Assembly (NCBI GenBank): GCA_020637895.1
Contig: JACKJP010000004.1
Coordinates: 62,001 to 126,000, forward strand
Origin: Rhodobiaceae bacterium
GTDB taxonomy: Bacteria; Pseudomonadota; Alphaproteobacteria; Rhizobiales; Tepidamorphaceae
Direction: 5' to 3'
DNA: 64,000 nucleotides
In this document: positions 16,906 to 25,915 of the stretch, one piece after another
Position numbering within the stretch: position 1 is the first letter of the stretch
Layout: each line of letters starts with the position of its first letter
Translations under genes and position numbers: made by a program
Notes under the pieces: generated by a model
Database searches by the model: none
Told to the model about the DNA's origin: nothing
Seen by the model: the letters and a program-made list of their open reading frames with translations, nothing else

Positions 16906-18839
16906 TGAAAAGAGAGTTCCGTGCTGAACTCGAAGGACGTGAACGCTTCCTCGAGCTTTTGCGTGACCGAAGCCTTCTCGGATTCAGGAACGGTAAGTGC
17001 GATCCTGGCAACAGGCCGCTTGCCGGTCTGATCGACGGTCACGTCGCGGATCTCTGCCGACGGCGCCATCTGACTGACGACTTCGCGCACGACACGCGTC
17101 GTCGCATCGACCCTCAGCTGCGGCTTGGCGATCTTGCCGACAGCCGTCATCGGCATGGCCGGCAAAGTGATGATCTCGATCGGGACGGCAGCGCGTTCGC
17201 TGATCTGCTCCTGGCACAGCGCGATCAGTTCGTCCGCCGAGACGTCCGACCCGGCCTTCAGTTGTACATAGGCGATCGGCATCTCGCCGCGCCGGGCGTC
17301 CGGCCGTCCGATAGCCGCCGAAACCTGCACCGCCGGGTGATGCTGCAAGGCTTCCTCGATCACCTTGGGATCGATCTTGTGTCCGCCGCGCACGATCAGA
17401 TCCTTGGCGCGGCCATGGATCCAGACATGCCCCTCCTCGTCCATCGACCCGAGATCGCCGGTATTGGCCCACACATCGCCGTCCGGCATGCCCTTGACGA
17501 AAAATTCTTCGTTGGCGCGTGGATCGACATAGCCAACGCCGACGCATGCGCCCTTGACGACAATGATGCCTTCCGAACCGTTCGGCACTTCGCCGGCAAA
17601 TTCGCCATCCTCGATATTGATGGCTTTGACTTCATGGAACGCGAACGGCTTTCCGACCGAACCGATTGCCGGTTCGCCGCCATGATCGGGATGGCCTGTC
17701 GTAACTCCGTGGAACTCCGTCATGCCCCAGAGTTCGCGCAGGTAAAGGCCGAAGCGTTTGTGGAACGACCGCAACAATTCGACCGGGACGGTGCTGCCGC
17801 CACAGCCGAACGAGCGGATGGAATGTCCTTCATGGTCCGATCCGGGTGCGGCCAGCAGCGCGGCTGCCGTCGCCGGCGTCGCGATGACGCTCGTCACCTT
17901 GAATCGCTTCATGATGTTCCAGAAGCCACCCACCACGCCGGGATTGCGAAAGCCATCCGGCGTAAGGATCAGGATCGTCTGGCCGAATAGCACCGCGCGC
18001 AGCGACGCGGCGACAAGGCCGCCGACATGGAAATGCGGCATGCCCTGGGCCACGACCTCATCCTCTGATGCACCGAACAGCGCACCCATCAGCCACGCGT
18101 CGATGAGATGCTTGTCCTGGCTGTGGCGAACGATCTTGGGCGCACCTGTCGTCCCGCCGGTCGGCATATAGACGGAATCCTCACTGCCCTTCCGGCGTTT
18201 CAGCGAAGCAAACCCTGCCGTCGATTGCGCTGCGAGAGCCTTGGCGAAACTGCGGTCGTCATCGGTATCGCCGATCAGGAATATCTTCTTGAGCGTCGGC
18301 ACAGCTCCGGCGATCTGATCGAGCCTGTCCCAGGCGCCGGCCCCGAACTGGGAAGTACCCACGACCAGCACGTTCGCCTTGACCGAATTCATGATCGAAG
18401 CAACGCCGGCGGCATCCAGAAATGGATTGATCGGATTGGCAATTCCGACCGTACCCGCGCCCCATACCGCGACCAGCCCCTGAGGGTGCAGCGGCACGAT
18501 GCATGAAACGACAGGGACCTCGCCCTGTGCCGCTTCTGAAAACAGGCAGGCCGCCTTCTCGATATCGCTGACCAGATCCCGATAGGTAACCGATACGGTA
18601 TCGGCCGGATCGCCCGATTTCATATGTATGATCGCGGGTTTGTCGGGTGCTGCTGCCGCTGACGCCGCGATGCATTCATAGACAGTATCGGCGGGAAGCA
18701 GCGACAGCGGGTCGTAGCGCTCGACTTCGGCGCGGTCGGCATCCGATCTGACCGCAGCCCTGGCGAGCCCCGCGCCCGGTGCAGCGCCAGATAGCCATGG
18801 TGCGCTCGATGATGCCGCCTTATTCGTGGCCAAAGTCAT
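16896..18839 (-). CDS. long-form AMP-dependent acyl-CoA ligase with C-terminal extension (paralogue of 10826-12784)
   Basis: A 647-residue ligase sharing with its paralogue a variant phosphate loop (MPTGGTTGAPKIVR), RGGHKIDPKVIEE, TAVGKIAKPQLR and a C-terminal tail (DVTVDQTGKRP onward). The start at 18839 (MTLATNKA) has a GGGAGGAA ribosome site; the frame reaches 19022 but would run through the divergent promoter. It is divergent from the AidB-like dehydrogenase at 19123. The pairing of a ligase with a dehydrogenase suggests activation followed by desaturation of the same acid. Confidence 0.9.
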   Translation of the reverse strand: MTLATNKAASSSAPWLSGAAPGAGLARAAVRSDADRAEVERYDPLSLLPADTVYECIAASAAAAPDKPAIIHMKSGDPADTVSVTYRDLVSDIEKAACLFSEAAQGEVPVVSCIVPLHPQGLVAVWGAGTVGIANPINPFLDAAGVASIMNSVKANVLVVGTSQFGAGAWDRLDQIAGAVPTLKKIFLIGDTDDDRSFAKALAAQSTAGFASLKRRKGSEDSVYMPTGGTTGAPKIVRHSQDKHLIDAWLMGALFGASEDEVVAQGMPHFHVGGLVAASLRAVLFGQTILILTPDGFRNPGVVGGFWNIMKRFKVTSVIATPATAAALLAAPGSDHEGHSIRSFGCGGSTVPVELLRSFHKRFGLYLRELWGMTEFHGVTTGHPDHGGEPAIGSVGKPFAFHEVKAINIEDGEFAGEVPNGSEGIIVVKGACVGVGYVDPRANEEFFVKGMPDGDVWANTGDLGSMDEEGHVWIHGRAKDLIVRGGHKIDPKVIEEALQHHPAVQVSAAIGRPDARRGEMPIAYVQLKAGSDVSADELIALCQEQISERAAVPIEIITLPAMPMTAVGKIAKPQLRVDATTRVVREVVSQMAPSAEIRDVTVDQTGKRPVARIALTVPESEKASVTQKLEEAFTSFEFSTELSFQAA

Positions 18840-19122
18840 ATGGTTCCTCCCGCGCTGTTTGCGGCGTGCGGCCGCTTCTGTTGTCTGGTCGGCGCGCTGC
18901 TTGCGCAACCTGCCTGTTTGCCGACGCCTCGACGAAAGGACATGCGGCCAGTTGATTTCTTGCGTGTTATAATATCTAGACTGATTATATACAACATTGA
19001 CGACCGACTGGGACAGGGGCATATCGAAGGTGCGATCAGTCGCACACCAGCGATATTGGAGTGCGCGGTAAGGCGCCCCGACCCGACGGCCGGCAGCATC
19101 AACAATAAGGTGGGAGCAAACA
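18840..19122. promoter_or_regulatory. divergent promoter region with back-to-back TATAAT boxes
   Basis: In GC-rich DNA, the AT-rich stretch 18965-18995 carries TATAAT on the plus strand (18968-18973) and another on the minus strand about 15 bases further right. The ends (TGTTATAATATC and GATTATATACAACA) form an imperfect inverted repeat. No good -35 hexamer sits at standard spacing, as expected for activator-dependent or overlapping divergent promoters. Confidence 0.45.
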
Positions 19123-20787
19123 ATGTCCTATATTCGCCCGAGAACCGAACTTGCGACCCATACAGTCGAGAACCAGCCCCCTGCGCTTGAATGGGCCAAT
19201 GCCTATGAAAAGGACATTGTCCTTCAGGAAGCGGTAAAGCGCGGCGGCGGCGACTGGGCGACCGACAACCTGATGTCGCTGGGCGCGAAGGTCTTCGACC
19301 CCGAATGGATCGACAAGGCTGTCCTTGCCAATACGAAGCTTCCGGAACTGAAGCGCTTCAACCGCTTCGGGCAGCGTGTGGACACGGTCGAGTTTCATCC
19401 CGCCTGGCACGATGTCATCGGCCTCGCTTTCGAGCATGAGGTTCACAACATGCCCTGGCGCGCTAATCGCCGGGGCGGACACGTCGCACGCGGCGCGGCG
19501 GAAATTCTCTTCGCGCAGCTCGAATGCGGCGTTCTGTGCCCGGTCGACATCACCTACGGCATCATCCCCATGCTCCGGCAGCAGCCCGATCTCGCCGAGT
19601 ATTGGGAGCCGCTGATGATGTCGAAGGAATATGATTCCCGGCAGGTCCCGCATTGGGAAAAGAAGGGCATATCGATCGCCTTCACCTCGACGGAAAAGCA
19701 GGGCGGTTCCGATATCCGCCGCAACACGACCTTCGCAAAGCCTGTCGGTCAGGCCGGTCCGGGCAAGGAATATACACTCCACGGGCACAAGTTCTTCTGC
19801 TCTGCGGCAGGCGCGGACATCATTTTCGTCGTCGCCCAGACCGAGAAGGGACCGGGCTGTTTTCTAGTGCCGCGCTGGCTGCCGGACGGCTCGCGCAATC
19901 CGATCTCGCTTGAACGTCTCAAGGACAAGCTCGGCAACAAGTCGAACGCATCGACGGAACTTGAATTCGATGGCACCCGCGGATGGCTTGTGGGCGAGGA
20001 AGGCCGTGGCATCCCGACGGTCATGGAATTCATGCTGCACACGCGCTTCGGCTGCGCCCTCATCCCTGCGGGCATGATGCGGCAGGCCCTTTCGCAGGCA
20101 ATCCACCATACGCGCCATCGCTCGGCATTCCAGAAGCGCCTTGTCGACCAGCCGCTGATGCGCAGCGTGCTTGCCGATCTGGCGATTGAATCGGAAGCGA
20201 CGACGACGATGATGATGCGGATCGCGGAAGCGTTCGATGCCTCTGCGACCGATCCGAACGAGCGGGCTTTTGGCCGCATCACGGTTGCCGTTGCCAAATA
20301 CTGGGTCAACAAGCGCATCGTTCCCTTCGTACATGAGTGTCTCGAGACGCATGGCGGCAGCGGCTACATCGAGGAATCGATCATGCCGCGCATCTACCGC
20401 GAAGCGCCAATTCACGGCATCTGGGAAGGCCCGGGCAACGTCATCTGTCTCGATATCATGCGTGCGTTCCGCAAGGACCCGCTGTCAGGCGAAGTGTTCT
20501 TTGCCGAACTTGAAGCGGTGCGCGGTGAAAACAGGCATCTCGACGCAACCATCGACGAGGTCCGTCGCATCGTGTTCGACGAATCCATGCCCGAACACAA
20601 GGCTCGCTACATGGCCGAGCGGATGGCGATGGCCATGCAGGCGGCCCAGTTGATCAAGTTCGCGCCCAACTATGTCAGCGACGCCTACTGCATGACGCGG
20701 CTTGGTGGCGAAAGCGGTCACGTCTACGGAACCATACCCAATACGGTCGACATGGAAGCGATCATCCAGCGCGCATGGCCGGAGTGA
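19123..20787 (+). CDS. AidB-like acyl-CoA dehydrogenase
   Basis: A 554-residue flavoprotein of the long acyl-CoA dehydrogenase branch represented by AidB. The N-terminal block THTVENQPP and the FHPAWHDVIG segment match AidB. The core has TEKQGGSDIRRNTT and LKDKLGNKSNAS, and the C-terminal part carries HGGSGYIEESIMPRIYRE and IWEGPGN with the catalytic-position Glu. AidB has dehydrogenase fold and binds DNA in E. coli; whether this copy does is unknown. Here a metabolic role is favoured by the divergent ligase and the catabolic setting. Ribosome site GGTGGGAG. Confidence 0.9.
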   Translation: MSYIRPRTELATHTVENQPPALEWANAYEKDIVLQEAVKRGGGDWATDNLMSLGAKVFDPEWIDKAVLANTKLPELKRFNRFGQRVDTVEFHPAWHDVIGLAFEHEVHNMPWRANRRGGHVARGAAEILFAQLECGVLCPVDITYGIIPMLRQQPDLAEYWEPLMMSKEYDSRQVPHWEKKGISIAFTSTEKQGGSDIRRNTTFAKPVGQAGPGKEYTLHGHKFFCSAAGADIIFVVAQTEKGPGCFLVPRWLPDGSRNPISLERLKDKLGNKSNASTELEFDGTRGWLVGEEGRGIPTVMEFMLHTRFGCALIPAGMMRQALSQAIHHTRHRSAFQKRLVDQPLMRSVLADLAIESEATTTMMMRIAEAFDASATDPNERAFGRITVAVAKYWVNKRIVPFVHECLETHGGSGYIEESIMPRIYREAPIHGIWEGPGNVICLDIMRAFRKDPLSGEVFFAELEAVRGENRHLDATIDEVRRIVFDESMPEHKARYMAERMAMAMQAAQLIKFAPNYVSDAYCMTRLGGESGHVYGTIPNTVDMEAIIQRAWPE

Positions 20788-21184
20788 TCTGCTGACGGCG
20801 TTCGGTCAGGCGGGGGCGAACTGAAACGAAGAAGCGGCCTTGCCACAAAAAATCGACAATACGCTATGTTATAGTACAGTGATGTGCTATTAGTTGGCTG
20901 CTGGATATATAATAACGATATTGATAGTCTCATCTGAGACGAGCCTGTCCGAAGAAGGCAGGAAAACCGGGAGAATCGGCCACGACAATCAGTTAGGCGT
21001 CAGAGCAAATGGCAGTCGGGTTCGCGAATGCGTGTTCCGGCAGGCCGCGTTTGCCTGACCTCAGGCCTGACACGCTGAATTGCTCGTGCCGCCGCTCTTT
21101 CCCGGACATTTGAAACGTAACACCGGGACTCCATCCCGGATATCGGCCGGTCAGCCGGCTTTTGGCTCAACGGGAGGACATGAT
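20788..21184. other. 397-bp intergenic region, probable promoter of the TRAP binding-protein gene
   Basis: No supportable gene. AT-rich elements TATGTTATAGTACAG (from 20865) and GGATATATAATAACG (from 20903) resemble those in other promoter regions of the window. A perfect 14-bp palindrome (GTCTCA-TC-TGAGAC, 20927-20940) lies just after them. The region ends in a GGGAGGA ribosome site before a TTG start. Confidence 0.45.
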
Positions 21185-22225
21185 TTGAGCTTCTTCAAAC
21201 GGACTTTTCTCGCAGCGGCGGTTTCCGCCGTCACTTTGACGATGGCATCGGTCGCCGCACAAGCGCAGGATGTCACGATCCGCTATTCAAACTGGCTCCC
21301 CCCCGGCTACTTCCTGTGGGAGAAGGTGATCAAGCCGTGGATGGCCGACGTGGAGAAGGTCACCGAAGGCCGCGTGAAGTTTGAGGTTTTACCGAAGCTT
21401 GTCGGCACCGTGCCCGGTTCCTACGATACGCTGCAGGACGGCCTCGCGGACGGCTCGATCGTCGTTCCGGCCTATACGGCCGGCCGCTTCCTGCCGCATG
21501 AGGGTCTGGAACTGGCCTGGCTCGGCGACGACATGGTCAAGCGCTCGGCGGCCATGTGGCACGTCTATGAGAAATATCTCGCACCCGCCGGCGTCTTTGG
21601 CGAAATCAAGGTGATTTGCGTCTTCCCGACCACCACTGCCCAGGTCTTCACGACGGGCGCTGAGATCACTTCGGTAGATTCGCTCGCCGGCGTGAAGCTT
21701 CGCAGCCCGGGCCAGCAGGCCGGCAAGGTGATAGAAGCCATTGGCGCTGTTCCGGTCACCAAGCCGATCTCGGAAGTCTACGAACTGCTCAACGGCAAAG
21801 TCATCGATGGCGTGGCGACCAATGCCGACTCCATCACCGGCTTCAAGCTGGATGGCGCCATCAAGGTGGCCAACTATCTGGAAGGCGGTCTTGCTTCGAC
21901 CACGACGATGCTGGGGCTCAGCAAGGCGGCATGGGAAAAGATCTCAGAGGCTGACCGTGCCGCGATCGACAAGATCTCCGGCGCCGCTTTTGCCCATCGC
22001 ATGGCGATCGAGCACCACAAGAACCAGCAGGCCGCGATGGACAAGATCGTCGCCAACGGCACCAAGATCATCAAGGTCGATCCGGCCATCATCGCCGAAT
22101 ACAAGAAGCGCACGCAGCCGATCTTCGACGAGTGGTACGCTGCCACCGAGAAGGCGGGTTTCAAGGACGCCAGGGTCATGCTGGAAGAGTTCGAGAAAGT
22201 GTATGCTGAAACGCCCGGCAACTAG
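21185..22225 (+). CDS. TRAP transporter solute-binding protein (DctP family), orphan
   Basis: A 346-residue periplasmic binding protein. The TTG start at 21185 follows GGGAGGA at good spacing and opens a signal peptide (SFFKRTFLAAA, hydrophobic core, AQAQ cut site). The DctP fold shows as IRYSNWLPPG, LRSPGQQAG (the conserved arginine strand that binds the ligand carboxylate) and the GVATNADSI segment. It is a paralogue of the binding protein at 25916-26932. No DctQ or DctM gene lies within 10 kb, so it must use a permease encoded elsewhere. First in a run with an SDR, a ligase and a CrtC-like gene. Confidence 0.88.
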   Translation: MSFFKRTFLAAAVSAVTLTMASVAAQAQDVTIRYSNWLPPGYFLWEKVIKPWMADVEKVTEGRVKFEVLPKLVGTVPGSYDTLQDGLADGSIVVPAYTAGRFLPHEGLELAWLGDDMVKRSAAMWHVYEKYLAPAGVFGEIKVICVFPTTTAQVFTTGAEITSVDSLAGVKLRSPGQQAGKVIEAIGAVPVTKPISEVYELLNGKVIDGVATNADSITGFKLDGAIKVANYLEGGLASTTTMLGLSKAAWEKISEADRAAIDKISGAAFAHRMAIEHHKNQQAAMDKIVANGTKIIKVDPAIIAEYKKRTQPIFDEWYAATEKAGFKDARVMLEEFEKVYAETPGN

Positions 22226-22258
22226 GTCAGCTCGCTGACGGGTTCGCGTAAATTGTGA

Positions 22259-22286
22259 CGGGCGGAGACTCACAAGCCTCCGCCCG
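22259..22286 (+). terminator. hairpin after the orphan TRAP binding-protein gene
   Basis: Perfect 9-bp stem CGGGCGGAG / CTCCGCCCG with a 10-base loop, between the binding-protein stop and the SDR start. It is followed by AAACACC and no T-run. It may limit read-through or protect the binding-protein message. Confidence 0.5.
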
Positions 22287-22319
22287 AAACACCATAAAGG
22301 GCCATGGGGGAGACGTCTT

Positions 22320-23090
22320 TTGAGTGCAATGGATGGCAAGGTCGCACTGGTAACGGGTGCTGGCGGCGCGATCGGCCGGGCGACGGCTGTTCGTTTTGCG
22401 GCGGCAGGCGCCTCCGTCGTGGTTTCGGACATCGAAACAACGACCGGCGAAGCGACCTGCAAGGAAATTCTGGCTTCCGGGGCCAAAGCGATCTTCGTAA
22501 AGGCCGACATTTCGGCCGCAGCAGATATCGGCAATCTGATCGACGCGACCGTCGAGAAATTCGGGCGCCTCGACTATGCCTGCAATAATGCCGGATTTGA
22601 CGGCCCGGTTGGACCGTTCCTCGATATTTCCGAACGGGCATTTGAAAAGGTCCTGGCAATCAATGCCAAGGGCACATTCCTTTGCATGCAGGCCGAGATA
22701 CGTCAGATGCTGAAGAATGAGGGCGGCGCGATCGTCAACATTGCATCGGTCGCTGGCCTGCTCGGCATGCCCAAGCTCGCCGCCTATTCGGCGGCCAAGC
22801 ATGCGGTCAACGGGCTGACGAAAACAGCGGCGCTGGAATATGCCAAGCGGGGCATCAGGATCAATTCGGTCTGCCCCGGGGGCATCGATACACCGATGCT
22901 CGCAAAACTCGGCCAGTACAAGGACAAGTCCGGAAAGACCGCAATCGACACGCTGGCAGCGGCCCATCCGCTCGGGCGCATCGGCACGCCCGACGAGATT
23001 GCCGCGACGGTCGTGTTTCTGTGCTCGCCGGAAGCCTCATTCATCACCGGCATGAATCTGCCGGTCGACGGCGGATATACGTCCATCTAA
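22320..23090 (+). CDS. short-chain dehydrogenase/reductase (classical SDR)
   Basis: A 256-residue NAD(P)-dependent oxidoreductase with TGAGGAIG near residue 13, NNAGFDG near 91, and the catalytic YSAAK. An acidic residue after the second strand (VVSDIETT) favours NAD over NADP. The C-terminus (GMNLPVDGGYTSI) is typical of the glucose/3-oxoacyl reductase-like group. A TTG start fits the GGGGGAG ribosome site; the ATG three codons in is an alternative. It lies between the binding protein and an acyl-CoA ligase on one strand. Confidence 0.9.
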   Translation: MSAMDGKVALVTGAGGAIGRATAVRFAAAGASVVVSDIETTTGEATCKEILASGAKAIFVKADISAAADIGNLIDATVEKFGRLDYACNNAGFDGPVGPFLDISERAFEKVLAINAKGTFLCMQAEIRQMLKNEGGAIVNIASVAGLLGMPKLAAYSAAKHAVNGLTKTAALEYAKRGIRINSVCPGGIDTPMLAKLGQYKDKSGKTAIDTLAAAHPLGRIGTPDEIAATVVFLCSPEASFITGMNLPVDGGYTSI

Positions 23091-23113
23091 CCAGCAAGGC
23101 GGGGGAACGCCCA

Positions 23114-24664
23114 ATGCGTGCAACGACAGCGCTCAAAAGAGCAATTCAGACCAGGGTCAACCACACGGCCGTCGTCTTCGAAAAGGAAAAGAAGACCTGG
23201 GGAGAGGTCGGCGACCGCGTCAAAAGGGGCGCATCTGTCCTCGCCAGCCTTGGTGTGCAGCCGCGCGACCGCGTCGCGGTGCTTTCGCTCAACAATGCGA
23301 CCTATTTCGAACTGCTGTTCGCGTGCCCGTGGATCAATGCCGTCATCGTCCCGCTGAACACGCGCTGGTCGATTGCCGAAACCGAGCGCGGGCTCAACGA
23401 CTGCGGCGCGAAACTGCTTATCGTCGACAAGGAGTTTCTGCCGTATGCGGAAGCGCTGAAGGAGAAGCTCCCCGGTCTCAAACTCGTCTATTTCGGTTCG
23501 GGCGCCTGTCCCGGCGGCTATAGCGACTACGAAGCGCTGATCGCGAATGCCGCACCTGCCGAGGAAATACCGGCGGAGCCCGACGATCTCTGGTCAATCA
23601 AATATACCGGCGGCACGACCGGCCATCCCAAGGGCGTGATGCTCTCCAACCGGAACGTCTATACCGCCGCGATGATCTGGGTCGCGACCGGTGGGTTCCG
23701 CGAAGAATCCAACTACATGCATATTGCAGGTTTCTTCCACATCGTTTCATCCGCGCCCGCGGTTGCGATCACGATGGCCGGCGGCACCAACGTGATCGTT
23801 GCAAGGTTCGAGCCTGAAGCGACGATGCGCACGATCCAGGACAACAAGGTCAACTTCTCCACGTTCGTGCCGACCATGCTCAACATGATGCTGCACGACC
23901 CGGCGCTGCCGAACTACGACCTGACCAGCATGGGCGACTGCATCTATGGCGGCAGCCCGATTCCCGACGCCCTCATCAAGCTCGCGATTGAAAAGCTGCC
24001 GACCTGGCGCTTCATTCAGGGTTACGGACAGACCGAATCCACCGGCATCCTGACCAGCCTGCCCTGGGCCGCCCATTTTGGCGAAGGCTCCGCGAACAAG
24101 CGTCGCGCCACAGGCCGTCCCGGCTATGGCGTCGAACTGCGGATCGTCGATCCCGACGGCAACGAGGTCCCTCTGGGAGACACCGGCGAGGTTGTCACGC
24201 GCGGGACGAACGTGATGCCGGGCTACTGGAACAATGAAAAGGCGACGGCCGAGGTTCTGAAGAATGGGTGGCTGCATACTGGCGATGCCGCCCGCATGGA
24301 CGAGGACGGCTATATCAGGATCGTAGACCGCCTGAAGGACATGATCGTCAGCGGCGGAGAGAACGTATTCTCCATCGAGGTCGAGAACGCCGTCAGCAGC
24401 CATCCGGCGGTGCGTGAATGCGCGGTCTTCGGCATCCCTGACGAGAAGTGGGGCGAAGCCATACATGTCGTGGTGGTCTGCAAGGCCGGCCATTCGGCCA
24501 CTGCCGACGACATCATCGCCCACTGCAAGACGCTGATCGCCAATTTCAAATGCCCGCGCAGCGTCGAGTTCCGCGATGCCATGCCGATGTCCGCGGCAGG
24601 CAAGATCCAGAAGAGCGTCATGCGCGCCGAATACTGGAAAGACCGCGACCGCAGCGTGAACTGA
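23114..24664 (+). CDS. AMP-forming acyl-CoA ligase
   Basis: A 516-residue ANL-superfamily ligase with the phosphate loop KYTGGTTGHPKGV near residue 165, YGQTESTGI near 310, SGGENVFSIEVE near 415, and the lysine of SAAGKIQKSVMR near the end. GGGGGA precedes the ATG at 23114. It lies 23 bases after the SDR and 31 bases before the CrtC-like gene, so co-transcription is likely. The first motif has GG where most family members have SG. Confidence 0.92.
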   Translation: MRATTALKRAIQTRVNHTAVVFEKEKKTWGEVGDRVKRGASVLASLGVQPRDRVAVLSLNNATYFELLFACPWINAVIVPLNTRWSIAETERGLNDCGAKLLIVDKEFLPYAEALKEKLPGLKLVYFGSGACPGGYSDYEALIANAAPAEEIPAEPDDLWSIKYTGGTTGHPKGVMLSNRNVYTAAMIWVATGGFREESNYMHIAGFFHIVSSAPAVAITMAGGTNVIVARFEPEATMRTIQDNKVNFSTFVPTMLNMMLHDPALPNYDLTSMGDCIYGGSPIPDALIKLAIEKLPTWRFIQGYGQTESTGILTSLPWAAHFGEGSANKRRATGRPGYGVELRIVDPDGNEVPLGDTGEVVTRGTNVMPGYWNNEKATAEVLKNGWLHTGDAARMDEDGYIRIVDRLKDMIVSGGENVFSIEVENAVSSHPAVRECAVFGIPDEKWGEAIHVVVVCKAGHSATADDIIAHCKTLIANFKCPRSVEFRDAMPMSAAGKIQKSVMRAEYWKDRDRSVN

Positions 24665-24695
24665 TACCGACAAAGCCTATCGAGAGGAGACCGCA

Positions 24696-25709
24696 ATGGC
24701 GATTACCGCCGAACAATACGACTACAACGTCGCCGACGACGCCGACTATACCTGGGTAGAAACCATGCTCTTCCCGGTGATCGTACCCGAAGCCAACATC
24801 TATGCCCTGCTCTACAATTCGGCCAAGCCCACGCTTGGCTGCATGGCCCAGCAGGTGCTGATTTCGGGGGCGCTGTGCGACACCGAGGCGGAGATGCTCC
24901 ATTACTACGACAACCAGCATCTGCCGCTCCCGGAGCGGTGGACGAACATCACGTCGCCTGAAGGTCTGAACATCAAGGCCGTGAAGCTGCCGCGCGAATT
25001 CCGCCTCGACTACGTGTCTTCGGACGGCGAAACGGAAGTCCATGTCGACTGGGTCGGCATGATGGAACCCTTCGACATTCACGATCCCAAACACTCCCCG
25101 CAGGCCGGCAACGCGGCCGACATGCATGCCGACCTGGAAATCGGCAAGAAGCACAAGGCAGGCCATATCGACATGACCGGCCGCGCGACCGGCACGCTCA
25201 AGGTTCGCGGCCGCACGTTCGAAGTCGACTGCTTCGAGCGCATGGACCGCAGCTGGGGTCCGCGCCAGCCGATGAACATTCCAACCTGCTACATCGTCTC
25301 GGCGACGATCGACGAAAATCTCGCCTTCCACATGATCGTGGCATGGAATCCGGAAAAGCCGGACGGGCAGCAGTTCACCATGTCGCACGGCTATGTGCTG
25401 GAAAATGGAGAGGTTTACGGGCTCACCACAGATCTGGAGATGCGCAGCAAGCAGCATGGCCTGATCTGCACGAGCATCGAGATGCAGGTTACCGACACAC
25501 GGGGCAAGAAATACGATCTGCTCGCCATGGCCAATTCCGGCGCGCCGTGGATGCCGGCAACCGGCGCCCGCTGTTACAACTCGCTGATGCGCTGGCATCA
25601 TGAGGGCAAGATCGGCTACGGCGTCGTGATGGCGAATTACAACCTGAACTATCTGATGAACAGGCATCACAGGTTCACCGAAGATCCGTCCCCCAAGATC
25701 TGGATCTGA
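24696..25709 (+). CDS. CrtC-like beta-barrel protein (DUF7064/DUF7065 type)
   Basis: A 337-residue soluble protein without signal peptide. Two hallmark segments are TGTLKVRGRTFEVD and ERMDRSWGPR (about residues 165-190), the signature of the hydroxyneurosporene-synthase (CrtC)-like double lipocalin fold now classed as DUF7064/DUF7065. CrtC itself hydrates a carotenoid double bond; relatives recur in terpenoid and steroid catabolic clusters without proven function. Placed after a ligase and an SDR on one transcript. Hydration or isomerisation of a hydrophobic intermediate is possible but unproven. Confidence 0.72.
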   Translation: MAITAEQYDYNVADDADYTWVETMLFPVIVPEANIYALLYNSAKPTLGCMAQQVLISGALCDTEAEMLHYYDNQHLPLPERWTNITSPEGLNIKAVKLPREFRLDYVSSDGETEVHVDWVGMMEPFDIHDPKHSPQAGNAADMHADLEIGKKHKAGHIDMTGRATGTLKVRGRTFEVDCFERMDRSWGPRQPMNIPTCYIVSATIDENLAFHMIVAWNPEKPDGQQFTMSHGYVLENGEVYGLTTDLEMRSKQHGLICTSIEMQVTDTRGKKYDLLAMANSGAPWMPATGARCYNSLMRWHHEGKIGYGVVMANYNLNYLMNRHHRFTEDPSPKIWI

Positions 25710-25745
25710 CCCCGAGCACCGGCAGGTATCATTCGAATGCCAAAG

Positions 25746-25778
25746 AGCGGCGCCAGGCAATGGCGCCGCTTTTTCTTT
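25746..25778 (+). terminator. intrinsic terminator of the CrtC-like operon
   Basis: Perfect 10-bp stem AGCGGCGCCA / TGGCGCCGCT with a 5-base loop, followed by TTTTCTTT. The best canonical rho-independent terminator in the window, 37 bases after the stop at 25709. Confidence 0.88.
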
Positions 25779-25821
25779 CCCGTTCGCACCACCGCGTCTG
25801 CTTGTGGCTGTCCAAAAGGAA

Positions 25822-25850
25822 AAGCCCGCGACGTGGTACGTCGCGGGCTT
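25822..25850 (-). terminator. intrinsic terminator of the second orphan TRAP binding-protein gene
   Basis: Perfect 13-bp stem AAGCCCGCGACGT / ACGTCGCGGGCTT with a 3-base loop. On the minus strand the stem is followed by TTCCTTTTGG, 66 bases beyond the stop at 25916. On the plus strand it is followed by CTCTCTTTTG, so it is probably bidirectional. Confidence 0.85.
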
Positions 25851-25915
25851 CTCTCTTTTGCCTTGATACCGGAGGAGTTACGCGCCGGAGCGCCTGCTCC
25901 CGTCGAGGCTTACCA

